This document shows, one piece after another, positions 22,737 to 33,483 of a DNA stretch of 64,000 nucleotides; the stretch's first letter is position 1, and each line of letters opens with the position of its first letter. The DNA lies in the NCBI GenBank assembly GCA_036426205.1, contig CM071568.1, positions 50,687,291 to 50,751,290 of the forward strand, in the 5' to 3' direction. The notes under the pieces were generated by a model. That model was not told where the DNA came from. It made no database searches and saw only the letters and a list, made by a program, of their open reading frames with translations. The DNA is from Ascaphus truei (taxonomy: Eukaryota; Chordata; Amphibia; Anura; Ascaphidae). Both the position numbers and the translations under genes were made by a program.

Positions 22737-23755
22737 TCACTTTACTCTTTCCTAAATCTGTCTCCGCATCTCCCCTCCTGAAATCCCTCTCCTGGCTTCC
22801 GATCAAATCCCGTATCTCACACTCAATTCTCCTCCTCAATTTTAAAGCTTTACATTCTTCTGCCCCTCCTTACACTGGCGACACACTTTATTGCAGTGTG
22901 GCCAGTACCGCAAGCCGGGAGATTTCCCGGCTTGCAAGTGGCAGCCCCTCGGCGTGCCGCGCGTCTCCGATGCGCGGTCACGCGTCATCGGGTGCCTGCG
23001 CCCCCTGCACGCATGTCCAGGGCTCCCCGAGGGAGCCCTGGTGTCCCGCGATGTGGGGGACGGCGGCAGGGGTTTCCGGGGGACCCGGCGGACCCGGAGA
23101 GGAGAGGGGGAAGCCGCGATCGGCGGGCCTCTCCTCCGCTGCTTCGGCGCGCGCCCGGCACCCTCCGGCGCGCGCCAGGTTACTGCTGCGGCCGAGAACG
23201 GGCAAATGCTCGAATAGACTCGGCCGCAACAGTACATCTCAGCCCTAATTTCTCGCTATACACCATCCCGACTCTTGTGTTGTTCTCAAGGATGTCTTCT
23301 TTCTACCCCCTTTGTATCTAAAGCTCTCTCCCGCCTTAAACCTTTCTCACTTTCTGCCCCACACCTCTGGAATGCCCTTCCCCTCAATACCCAATTAGCA
23401 CCCTCTCTATCCACCTTTAATACCCACCTTAAGACACATCTGCTTATAGAAGCATATGAATAGCACTGGATAATCATGGACACATGATACATAAAGCTTG
23501 GCCCCCTGCAGACGCACTTACTAGAATTCCCTCCTACTGTCTCTGTACGTTCTCCCTACCTACCAATTAGATTGTAAGCTCTTCGGAGCAGGGACTCCTC
23601 TTCCTTAATGTTACTTTTATGTCTGAAGCACTTTTTCCCATGATCTGTTATTTATATTATTTGTTATTTATATGATATGTATTACTACTGTGAAGCGCTA
23701 TGTACATTTATGGCTCTAGATAAATAAAGACATACGATACAATACAATATACAAT
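22737..23755 (+). mobile_element. L2-type LINE, second copy, 3' end
   Basis: Collinear with 19340-19985 of the first copy: SPLLKSLSWLPIKSRISHSI, then the C-terminal block APHLWNALPLNTQ (about 23355), the 3' UTR block TTGTAAGCTCTTCGGAGCAG (about 23572) and the ACAAT tail. It is split at 22872 by a 360-bp GC-rich insertion. Confidence 0.85.
22873..23232. mobile_element. GC-rich insertion in the L2 copy, TA or TAC flanked
   Basis: Comparison with the uninterrupted L2 at 19460-19490 shows exactly where foreign DNA begins and ends. TAC occurs on both sides (22871-22873 and 23233-23235). The ends, CTGGCGAC and (inverted) CTGTTGCGGC, are weakly similar. The body is strongly GC-rich, unlike its neighbours, with a hairpin GCAAGCCGGGA / TCCCGGCTTGC near 22910-22937. 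Probably a non-autonomous DNA transposon. Confidence 0.65.
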
Positions 23756-24200
23756 AATTCAAATCAAGCATAGCAAGTGATCTTAGCTGGATAAGTTGTA
23801 AAGGGGATCCACGTCACCAGACGTCACTCAGCTCCACTGTAAAGATGCAGGTGCCTGGCTCAGTCAAGAGAGGTTTTCTTCACCTGCAGAAGCTTTCTAT
23901 GAATGGATAGACTCAGCTGTCCTCCCAGAATAGATATTAGAAAAGAGATAAAGAAAAAAGAGGGAGAGAGAGTGTACTCATGTACAAAAAACAGATTTAT
24001 TGAATTAAAACCATCAAAGATATGGTTAGAGGCAGCGACCCGTATCCCTCTCTGCCGGTAGCTCCGTGCACACCAAACACTTCCGCGCCACGTGAGAGTT
24101 CCTGTTCGCATCTCATGAGATCTCAAGAGATAGCTACAGGAAAGCTTCAGTCACGATTGCTTGTCCTCACATGGCTTCACCTTGTACTCCACGTACCCCA

Positions 24201-24233
24201 CCCTACTGGTTTCGCCGTCGGCTTCGTTAGGGG
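24201..24233 (-). ncRNA. Hammerhead-ribozyme-like motif, one core change
   Basis: On the minus strand: CCC, CUAACGA, A, a GCC-GAC-GGC stem-loop II, GAAA, CCAGUA, GGG. Helix I (CCC/GGG), helix II and GAAA are intact, but the invariant G of CUGANGA is A, so cleavage is unlikely. Related to the motif at 24694. Confidence 0.4.
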
Positions 24234-24693
24234 CATGAGTTGGAGCTGCTAGCCCTGTCCCTATGTATACCCTTACCCTATAATAAAGGTAATTGGCAAG
24301 CATGAAATTTAAACAAATACACCTAATGCACATATAAAAAACCATTGTGATAGTCAGATATAACTCATATACACACAATAATCCACAAAATAAACATATA
24401 TCATAAAGATCAACATAAATGATATAAAATATAATACCAGAAATAACATCTGAGATATAGCGTAACATTGGCAATGGGAAATGCCCGGGCGCTACCACAA
24501 ACTGAAATATATGGGAAGAATAAAAATTATTTTCAGAACGTCACAACCTAATAGAGTATATTAGGTTCCCATCTGCTTCGTAGTCTCGTAGTGACTCAAA
24601 CCCCAATAGGATCCATCCAGGATCCTTAACGGTGCAGAAATACAAGAGAAAAGGGGGAGAACAGGTTGAGGGATGATCTACGGACAATCTACG

Positions 24694-24733
24694 GAGCCTG
24701 AGGAAGCCCAAGAAAGGGCGAAACGCGTTGCTC
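24694..24733 (+). ncRNA. Hammerhead-ribozyme-like motif, full core
   Basis: GAGC (helix I), CUGAGGA, A, helix II GCCC/GGGC with a 6-base loop, GAAA, CGCG, UU, then GCUC closing helix I. All core positions are present (CUGANGA, GAAA, UH cleavage site). Helix III is minimal: one A-U pair over a palindromic CGCG loop. Penelope-like elements and retrozymes are known for type I hammerheads with very short helix III, thought to act as dimers. One extra A lies between the first core block and helix II. Activity is untested. Confidence 0.65.
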
Positions 24734-24917
24734 AAAATCCCTAAGCTTTTTGAACTAGTTCGGCCACCGTCAGGAGCAGGACAAAGGAGCTCAGCACTAT
24801 ACCCGGATGCGGGCAGAGTTAGCTGCGCACCTCGCACCCTGCACGAACATCCTAAGGACTGGCTGGCATTTCTACATTCGGCTCTTATGTCTTTTAGACC
24901 TAAGTGCTTTTTATACT

Positions 24918-25705
24918 TGTAACGGTGTTTCTGGCCCGGCCTGACCCACCCAATCTCACATTGGCCCCTGTGGTCTAACCGGCCCCCATTACAGTGTGGT
25001 AGTGTCTGGTGGTGCACCTGTTGGCAACAGGACTCCTGAGTCTCCCGCATGATGGTGTGTGGGGAGGACCCGTCCAGACAGGCAGCTGAGATAGTGTGCT
25101 GAGTCTCACCTAGTTCCAGTGCAGCGCCTCCACCTCATCAGGGTCCCTGCGTCCGCAAGGGGATGATCCTGTTGAGGAACTCCTCCGTGGTGCTCCTCTC
25201 TGTACACTCATTCCACACATGTACACGAGAGGGTTTCTGAATGAACACATCTTTATTGAGTGATGTGGGCTAGCTGCCCCTCGCAGTTGAGATCTAGCCT
25301 CTCATGATTATTCACTCTGCTTCTCTTCAAAGGTGATACTCTCCTTAATAGGGATTCCCTATCCCCGCAGGGATCACTGCCCTGTGCCAGGTCCCTGGAC
25401 ACAGTCTCCTCTGGAGTTACTATAACATAACTAACACTCTGGCAGAACTTGAACTCCTTCCTCCACTATCTAGCACTAGAACTAACTTTTAGACACAGTG
25501 CTGTGCCTTATGTAACTTCTGAGGCTGAAACACCTCTGACATCACTAACCATGGAGTCAGAGCATGTGACCAGTCCCATCCATACACAGGGCACCCCACC
25601 AGGGTGTGAGGGCAAACCTCCATAATTACTGCTGGCATGCCCACACTTACCAGGCCTTACTGCCAACAGGAGAGATGACTGTAGGCATTTTACATGACCG
25701 CTACA
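24918..25705 (-). mobile_element. Solo LTR, Gypsy type, 4-bp target duplication
   Basis: The ends TGTAACGGTG (24918) and ACCGCTACA (25705) are inverted-repeat-like, and TACT flanks both sides (24914-24917, 25706-25709). An AATAAA on the minus strand (about 25252-25257) fits minus orientation. The opening resembles that of the 11713 and 15892 LTRs. No internal region is present. Confidence 0.85.
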
Positions 25706-26424
25706 TACTGTTCTTTTATAGTTTTACTTTTAATAAAGATCACGGTGGTTAACTCCATTTTAGAGTTACTTTGTACCAATACACGGAGAGCAACCCCAAC
25801 ATACTTTGAAGTTAGGATTGGAGTTCAAAGGAGAAACACAGAGATACCAATTTCAGTGTGAGCTCACACGTGGCCGTGTGAGTATTAATGTTATATTCCC
25901 TTTCCTTTACTAACCATCCATTTCCATCATTTATTTAGAACATGAGGGGCTTTTTGTGAGAGTTCCCTTATGTGAAGAGGATAAAGACACCTCCCAAAAG
26001 ATCATACTCACACCTGACCGTGTGAGTGTTTGCAATTTATCTCTGCTTTTGATTTATACACTTTTCACTATTGGAATTAGGCATTGCTATAATTTATTTG
26101 TATTGTCCTTAAACCTTTGTTTTCACTCTCATTCATTTGCTCTGAGGGAGACACCTCAGTTGAGAGTTGCTGGGAAACCGAAGAGGCCATTATCTGGATC
26201 AGAAGAGAAGAAACACCATACCAGGAGGACATAGACGAAAAGAAGGCAAAGTAAAGAAACCTTGATGTGACAGCATTTGCACAAGGCCGTGTAAGTGTTA
26301 ACGTTAGTATACACTCTACCATCCTCACGTTCACTAGTTCGGAAACTCATGTTCTAGAGCTCAATCACTCTGAATTTGTTACCCCTATCATCCCTCAACC
26401 TGTTCTCCCCCTTTTCTCTTGTAT

Positions 26425-27285
26425 ATAGCGTAACATCACAGATAATGGACTTCACGGAATTTAACTAATAATGAAAACATAATTCCATACAAATACTAAA
26501 GCTATAAAAATGATACCAAATCAATTTCTAAATTCAATCCTGGAGGTGCTAATGTTTTTAATTTGAAAATCAATGTGGTTTCTAACCGGTTTATTGATAG
26601 AACTCTGTCACCATCTTGATAGCACTGCTTTGACAAGTCAATCCCCAAAAAACTTTATGCCTGCTCGATCACTATTGTGACATAACCTAAAATGGTTCGA
26701 GACACTATGCGGGTCATGCAGTAAGCGGCGAAAAGGCACTTTTCGCCACTTTCTCACAAAAAATGCAGTTTATATTCAGTAAGCAGCGTGAAGCTACCGA
26801 GAACAGAAAAATATGCCTTTTTTTTTGCCGAAATTTTTTTTTCTTCAGATGCGCGGAGAAAAGCCACTTTGTATGCTGTTACACAATATCCGTATAGTAC
26901 GCACCCCACAGGATATGTCTGGATTTTGAAATAGTGGTCTAACATTCTGATATATATTCACCTTATATTCAGGATCAGTGTTTGAGGGTTTGGCTGAGAT
27001 ACTCACCTCAGCTATATACACCCAACACTCTACCAGCACAATTGTGAACCATACATAACTAATCAAGAAGTGTTCATCAGTGTTGAGCAGAGTGACACTA
27101 TTTATTCCACACTATAGGTGATACTTTTTCATCATAATGTTTGAAGAGCACTCAAGGATGAGTACTTTGGGGACATAGCACCTTCCAACAAAGTATAGTG
27201 CATATGTCCTCTGCATCCCCTGAGCCACAGGGGGCCATTTAAGACACACATTTGGAGTGTCTTATGATACATGCCACTCACTTTA
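26425..27285. other. No gene recognised
   Basis: AT-rich. At 26712-26740 the sequence GTCATGCAGTAAGCGGCG resembles, loosely, the CTATGCACTAAGCG ends of family R. No partner end was located. Confidence 0.35.
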
Positions 27286-27765
27286 TTTATTTTTTATTTA
27301 TTTATAAAATATTTTACCAGGAAGTAATACATTGAGAGTTACCTCTCGTTTTCAAGTATGTCCTGGGCACAGAGTAAAACAAATAATACATGGTTACAAG
27401 TACAGTTACATAAATGAACAGGGTATACATTATATACAAGACATTGCGTGCACAGTTAAAGAAAATATATATTATTAGTGTATGAAACAGTTACAGACCA
27501 GGTTAAAATGTGAGACAGCCTTAGATTTGAAAGAACTTAAACTGGTGGTGGATGTGAGAGTCTCTGGTAGGTTGTTCCAGTTTTGGGGTGTGCGGTGAGA
27601 GAAGGAGGAACGCCCGAATACTTTGTTGAGCCTTGGGACCATGAACAGTCTTTTGGAGTCTGATCTCACTTTAATGCGATTTAAGAAGTTCACAACATTT
27701 AGTTTAACACCTATCACACTTATATTCATAGGTGTCATTTGGTGATCCTTTAACGACATTATATG
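27286..27765 (-). mobile_element. Family D LINE (CR1 group), 5'-truncated, minus strand
   Basis: The (AAAT)n tail at 27286 and the ACCAGGAAGTAATACATTGA end identify the family seen at 9905, 40898 and 55685. The coding end reads FSHRTPQNWNNLPETL ... LSSFKSKAVSHF (27475-27759), the usual last block of CR1/L2/Rex1 LINE proteins. Confidence 0.8.
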
Positions 27766-27899
27766 TAATTTATTAATAAAGATTTTTTAACTGTTCTTTT
27801 GCAATCCTGTGAAGACCTTTTCAAGAATAATTATACTATAATATTCTAGTCTATTGTGCGCCTTTTCAAGGGAATTCTCTGTGTTGACCGAGTATCTTT

Positions 27900-28359
27900 A
27901 TTAAATCCTTACTTTATACATAAGAAGTATAAATACACACTTACTTAATTCTTAAGAGTGGTGGCATGTAGAACTAAAGATGTAATCATAACTCTGATCT
28001 CTGCTGTCAAGCACTGCCTTCCGTGATCCGGCGTCTCTCCGTCTGCGTTGCCCCTGGACTTCCGGTTTCGTCACTTCTGGTGAATGGAGGACAGAGCGGC
28101 GATGGACCACATGTGAGGATCACACGGACAGGCACTAGCTGATAGCAGACAGGCAGTACTTATGGCAATGGTGACTCTACACGTTTTGCACAGATTTGGC
28201 TTAGTCAGGGGTCATCAGTGATCATCGTCATGAAGTCCGAGGGCGTCGCAGACGGAGAGACGCCGGATCACATTTTTAGTGTTACATGCCACCACTCTTA
28301 AGAATTATGTAAGTGTGTATTTATACTTCTTACAGTATGTATACATTAAGGATTTAATA
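27900..28359. repeat. Inverted-repeat element with hammerhead-like motif in its loop
   Basis: The arms 27900-27971 and 28283-28359 are near-complementary (e.g. TTCTTAAGAGTGGTGGCATG / CATGCCACCACTCTTAAGAA). A second inner pair lies at 28018-28062 and 28232-28272 (GATCCGGCGTCTCTCCGTCT against its complement). The hammerhead-like motif is at 28173-28213. Confidence 0.7.
28173..28213 (-). ncRNA. Degenerate hammerhead-like motif
   Basis: On the minus strand: GACCC, CUGACUA (G to U at one core position), AGCC ... stem II imperfect, AAAA in place of GAAA, CGUGUA, GAGUC. Helix I pairs in 4 of 5 positions. Recognisable by position and order; probably inactive. Confidence 0.35.
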
Positions 28360-30178
28360 CAGATCGTACTGTAGGTATGTCTCTTTTGTTCCATTTAACA
28401 ATAACATATCATTGAGGACCAATGATTAAACCAATCAGACCAGATCTGATCAAACCACATTTCATCCCAACACCAGCTTACCAAACAACGTTTTTGGAAC
28501 TGCTTTAATCTATCAGTGGAATGTCAGTTCCCATCTCACAGATCATCTCTAGCAAATTAACCCCAGATTCCAGACTATCTGCACTATTTTTGTTTTTATG
28601 TTTTATTTATAGTGACATCTGTTCTCCCCAATTTATAATATAGTACATTATATACTAATGAAGAGCTCCATACAACAGGGGTTTTTTTTTTAGAGTGTTG
28701 AAATATATATATTGATTATTGCCAGTACATACTTAGTGGCACAAGGCTCAATTGCTCTTCCTACAAAAAAAAATAAGCAATAGTGAACTACATTTTATCT
28801 TGTGAGAAAATGCCTGTTGAAATAAATGCCTTTTGGAGAAGTACTTTTAGAAAAGCAGCTGCGGTATTGAGACGTGCTCAATGTCACCCCAAACATCAAG
28901 TAGTAAAATAAGTAATTCTTTGTCTCCAGATGTATTACATTGGTAAGCACTTAATCAGAAGGACCTTTTTGAAGTTCAAATCCTCCTCCTTTATTCACCA
29001 TTTAATGTTTACTTTAAAGACATAAATAATTAGACTGGGGTTTTTTTTTTTCAGAAACAAAGTTCCTTGTTGGCCATAAACAAAGTTACAGTCTTGCATT
29101 TCTCTCCATCTGGCCTGTAGTGTGAAATGACATTAGTAGCATGTCAGATATTTTCCTTTTAAAAATAAAGGAAAACATAATCTTAATCTATATTATAAAG
29201 AGCATTAAATGAAACATCTGTCTCTCTGAATTTAGCGGATGAACACTGCATACTACTAACTGCTGAAATCTGTCAACTGTATGTTTACATTGCTGATGGT
29301 TGTAACTTTTAAACTGGTGACATCTTAACAAATTAAAGAAATGTAACAAATGTTTAACAGATTCATCTTGAAGCATGTGTGTACTGTATGTATGTATTCC
29401 CCAGACAAATTCACGGTGGGGTGTGGCAAAACGCGTTGGGACCCGGATGACTGTGTGCTACGTCACCACGCTTTAGTGAGCTGCTGTCCTGCAAGATAAT
29501 AGAGCCAAAATCAGTTGCAAACAAATGATCATTTCCGATTTGCTTGGATACATTATTAACTTTTGTATCACTTTTCCCTGGATGGCTTGAGACTACGTTT
29601 ACCTGCTTGTTGGCAAGTTGTGACAGACTCCGGACCACCGAGCGTGATTGCAGCCCTCCAAATGGAAACATTGAAGAATGCTACATATGACCACCACCTT
29701 CGGGAGAATTTATATCTCTCAAATGCGCATGTTCTTGCTACACTTTTTAGTGTGCTAATTTTGCTACATTATATGTGATATTAAATGTTAACACAGATTG
29801 ATGCAATGTGGCACATGCCTCTTTTTTTCTTTTTTCTAAATAGATCATCTTGGATTTGGTACACCACTCCAGAAGCTGCGAATCCGTCACCGCACTTTAT
29901 ATATCCTTTATTTAATCACTAATTGGAACTTTATCACACAGATTTTTTACAGTAATTGTTGCATTTATTCATTGCATTTATACAGTATTTGTCACAATTC
30001 ACTTTTATTGTCTAAATCACGATTTACACTTTGAGTGTGCATGTGGATTTTCACCTACACACTCTCCTAATTTAGTTTGCATTGTTCACTTTCTATTCAT
30101 CACAACTGGGTGATGTGATGTGATTAGCCTAATAAGCGCTAATTCCTTTGTTGGATATATCAATGTATGTACAGTATG
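28360..30178. other. No gene recognised; one degenerate hammerhead-like remnant
   Basis: AT-rich. At 29399-29440 the plus strand reads CCC-CAGACAA ... GGC-AAAA-CGCGUU-GGG, a decayed version of the motif at 24694. Nothing else is supported. Confidence 0.4.
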
Positions 30179-30490
30179 TACAGTGGTGAGAAAATGTTGT
30201 GAATCCAAATGATAATTATGGAAAATCCATAGTTTCTATGATAACCTTCTTGAATCTTTACTTAAATATCAAATAGGGTTTAAATTAACTAATTCCATGT
30301 CTTTTGAAACAAAATGATTTATGAATTAGACAAACAATGAGTAATTAAGAGTCGGGGTATGTGCAAAAGAAAGTAAAACCCTGGTTTTATCAGCTAAATT
30401 AAAGTGGATAATTAGAATCAGGTGTTTAAATAATTAGGTAGATCATCAGGTATGAGTTTGGGAGGCCCCACCCTATATAAAGATCAGAAT
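30179..30490 (+). mobile_element. Tc1-like transposon, left-end fragment
   Basis: It starts at TACAGTGGTGAGAAAATGTT and is collinear with 37112-37440 of the larger Tc1 copy (for example GGGAGGCCCCACCCTATATA). It stops before the transposase region. Confidence 0.85.
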
Positions 30491-31346
30491 ATAATAGTGA
30501 TGAACAATAATGCAAGATAAATGTGATTAAACACACAAAATAAATAAATAAAATGCAAATCAGTCCCAGTGACATAGGTGTAGTCCAATAAGGAACCTAA
30601 CTGTGAAAATCCAAAAACAGATCTGTGTAGTTAAGGAGAATTAATTGCTGCTTTTGATAGTGATGAACCAGATCACAGAGATAGATCTGAAAAGAGAAAA
30701 AGTACAGGAAGCACAAGCTCCATAGCGTGACTCAGTTTAAAATTAATTTTTGAGAAAGATAAAAACAGTCGACGGAAATACACTCACAAGTGGAGCATTA
30801 TCAAATGCATGTTAAAATAACAACTCTGCAGCACAGGATACCCAGCTCACAGGAAACATGAGAACAGGTAACATCCAAACAGTAGAAAACAGCTCCCTGG
30901 CAATCAGGGCAAAGATCCATGCAACAGTAAAGTCTGCGATGGTAAAGGGGTCCGCAGGTCCGCAAATCTGCAGGGAAGCTCAACCAGATGGTTTCAGGAA
31001 AGGTAAATGCCGTTGGATGGTTCAAAAAGTTATTTAACCGCGTCACGGTGCAGAGATTCCAACAGTCCCCGGACTCCACCTCTGGAGAGCATTTTTGTCA
31101 CATACAAGCTAACACCCTGTGTGTTCTTTCTATAATATATATTTTTACTATTTTGAACACTCCAGAGTGGGTTTTTTTGGTGCACTTTTGTTCCATTTTT
31201 AAACATCTCGTTACTTTGAGTGTCACTATTGTATTTCAAGGTTCAATAATAAATTGTATAGTTGAGTGTATACTAATTCACAAATCAATCCAAGTATAAT
31301 ATCTTTACATATACACATTTTTGGAGCATGTGCTTTCTCTTTTTAT

Positions 31347-31347
<1 letters not shown>
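30491..31347. other. No gene recognised
   Basis: AT-rich sequence without supported features. Confidence 0.35.

Positions 31348-31419
<72 letters not shown>
31348..31419. repeat. (GATA)n microsatellite
   Basis: About 18 units of ATAG/GATA in register. It abuts the MITE that starts at 31421. Confidence 0.98.
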
Positions 31420-31420
31420 C

Positions 31421-31916
31421 AGCTGAACCCCATTATAACACTGTCCACGGGGGCCACCAATCCGACCGCGTTATAACCGGGGTCGCGCTAATTTTAAAAA
31501 ACGGCCACCGCGCGCCCGATCGGGAGGAGGGAGGAGGCAGGAATGAGGTGCCGGCAGCCCCAGCACTTCCCCCAGCATCCCCAGCACTTCCCCAAGAAGC
31601 CCCAGCAGCCCGATCCTCACCACGATCCCCCAGCAGCCCCAGCATTTCCCCCAGCAGCCCGATCCCCACCACGATCCCCCAGCACCCCATCACTTCCCCC
31701 AGCAGCCTGATCCCCACCACGATCCCCAAGCAGCCCGATCCCCACCACGATCCCCCCAGCAGCCCCACCATGATGCCCCAGGAGCCCCACCACAATCCCC
31801 AGCACACCGGAAGTAGGGGTGTGTGTATATATGTGTGTGTGTGTAAATAATCGGGGTCCACACCGCATTATATGCGGATCCACTTTATAGCGGATCACGC
31901 TATAACGGGGTTGAGC
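31421..31916. mobile_element. MITE with AGCTNAACCCC ends
   Basis: The ends AGCTGAACCCCATTATAAC (31421-31439) and, inverted, AGCTCAACCCCGTTATAGC (31898-31916) match in 16 of 19 bases. Inner GC-rich sequence is occupied by a minisatellite. The right flank begins with AT repeats, so a TA duplication cannot be confirmed. Confidence 0.7.
31545..31805. repeat. Minisatellite, CCCCAGCAGCCCGATCCCCACCAC-type units
   Basis: Units built on CCCCAGCA, CCCGATCCCCACC and ACGATCCCCC repeat irregularly for about 260 bp inside the MITE. Long open frames on both strands here are by-products of the repeat. Confidence 0.8.
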
Positions 31917-32010
31917 TATATATATATATATATATCTAAGACAAGACAGAAAGGTCTCATGAACGAGCACTCAAAATATCCACTAGAAAATAAACAAGCT
32001 TTAATGGCAT

Positions 32011-32199
32011 CAATTATCACATGTTAAAAACATATAAACCCAAGAAAAGGGTGGGGCAGGACCCAAAGTAGACACAACGTGCATATAAATCAAAAACTGA
32101 CAGGATAGGTTTGCTGCACCTCCAGCCAATTATCACATGTTAAAAACATATAAAACCAAGAAAAGGAGGGGGGGGGGTAGAACCCAAAGTTGACAAGAC
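32011..32199. repeat. Two direct repeats of about 73 bp, 116 bp apart
   Basis: CAATTATCACATGTTAAAAA begins units at 32011 and 32127, each continuing through CATATAAAMCCAAGAAAAGG to GACCCAAAGTNGACA-type sequence. They lie upstream of the hammerhead-like motif at 32579 and may belong to the same element. Confidence 0.7.
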
Positions 32200-32578
32200 C
32201 GGACAGTCATAAATGTGATCAAAAGACCTGAGGAATACAAAAATCAAGATGCCAATATCTCAAACATATATACACAACACATGCCACAGAAAGATGTAAT
32301 CAAGGCAATAGCACACAAAATAATAAGTGAGTTTGAAACAAACAGCGGATAAAGTGGAGACTCGAGTCTCAATTCTAGTATATCTAGGGAAATCCCTGAA
32401 GTACTAAAGAGCAATGAATAAGATACACTTGTATCCAATGAGTCCAGAGCTTAGACAAAATTGTATGTTGGTTAATAAGAAAAAGAAACAGTGTTCATCC
32501 TCATAGGAAAGAATCCTCAGGTCAGCACAACAATAAAGCACTGCATAAAGTGTCCGGGTCACTGCCGTCATCTCCCAC

Positions 32579-32612
32579 TCTACACGTGTTTCGCCTTGCG
32601 GCTTCTTCACGG
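32579..32612 (-). ncRNA. Hammerhead-like motif with one inserted base
   Basis: On the minus strand, after CACUC: C, an extra G, UGAAGA, A, GCC-GCAA-GGC (helix II), GAAA, CACGUG, UA, then GAGUG, which pairs with CACUC. Everything fits a type I hammerhead with a palindromic helix III loop, except the inserted G in the first core block. Confidence 0.4.
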
Positions 32613-32650
32613 AGTGAGGAGCTACTGATGATACATTTCTATTTAAAAGG

Positions 32651-33382
32651 TGTTACGCCGGTGCTGCCCGCAGACCAGATCTGTCCCCTATACTGAGGTG
32701 AGGGACGTATATGAGCACGCACCCGCAGAAAAAGGAGCGTGTCCGGAGTGTGGTGTTTTAGTCTTTGCCAGGCCAGGTGGTGTAAGCTTAAGCAATACTT
32801 GCCGGTACCGGTAAAGAAGTGCCGTCGTCATTGCCGTTAGCCAAGGTCAGGGATTGGAGAATTCCAGAAGGTCGGTGTCCAAGAAGGGGTCGAGAGCCAG
32901 AGATTGACGTCCGCCAAGTCGTAACCTGAGAGAATAAAGAGTGAGAGTGCCAGCGTAGTGATCCACAAGTGGAAACTATGTCGAGCAATGAGTGAGTGAC
33001 AGGACAGGCAATATAAAGTGCGACTGACCAATCAGAAGTGGAGGCAGACCTGGAGGAGTGCGTGGAGCTATCTCGGATAGGTCCACTTGATTGGCAGGCA
33101 GGTGAGTACTTTTATTTTGGCAGGACAGCCTGTTCGTATGCTGGGGGCGTGGTTTCACTGCTAGTGCAGTGAATAAATTATCTTCACCCGGCGCGCGCTG
33201 TCCATGCGCGTGCCTGGGACACATGGCAGCTGCATGGGAGAGGGAAGGCTTAGGAGCGGAGATGGACTGCCGGGGACGACGGGGAACCTCCAGGACAGCA
33301 GAAGGTAAGCGGCGCCGGCGAGGGGCATACACCACGGCAGCAGCGGGAGGCGACCGGGCGCCGCGATCCCCGAATCCTCACA
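32651..33382 (-). mobile_element. Solo LTR with 5-bp target duplication
   Basis: The ends are TGTTACGCCGG (32651) and AATCCTCACA (33382), with AAAGG at 32646-32650 and 33383-33387. The first 150 bp resemble the LTRs at 49838 and 56728 (ACTGAGGTG block). Orientation is inferred from that similarity. No internal region. Confidence 0.8.
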
Positions 33383-33483
33383 AAAGGTTTGTGAGGATTC
33401 GAGTGACAGAACGCCTCCCAACATCACTATAGTGATTGGTCACATTTTCAAACGGGGAGGGAAACATTCCCTCTCAGCTGATC

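Larger units (their letters stand above)
24641..26424. repeat. Inverted-repeat element with hammerhead-like motif, split by an LTR
   Basis: The 37-base stretch 24641-24677 recurs as its exact complement at 26388-26424. A hammerhead-like motif lies just inside the left arm (24694-24733). A solo LTR (24918-25705) was inserted later. The spacer also holds three imperfect copies of a CTCACAC...GTGTGAGTNTTAA motif (about 25862, 26007, 26276). The architecture matches the loci at 27.9, 53.5 and 62.3 kb. Confidence 0.55.

Noticed and set aside
22718..23248. 176-codon plus-strand open frame
   Set aside because: It starts in L2 sequence and continues through the GC-rich insertion, so it is chimeric.
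24541..25050. 169-codon minus-strand open frame
   Set aside because: It spans the hammerhead locus and the edge of a solo LTR; no motif.
31433..31861. 142-codon Gly/Trp-rich minus-strand frame
   Set aside because: It is a translation of a minisatellite inside a MITE.
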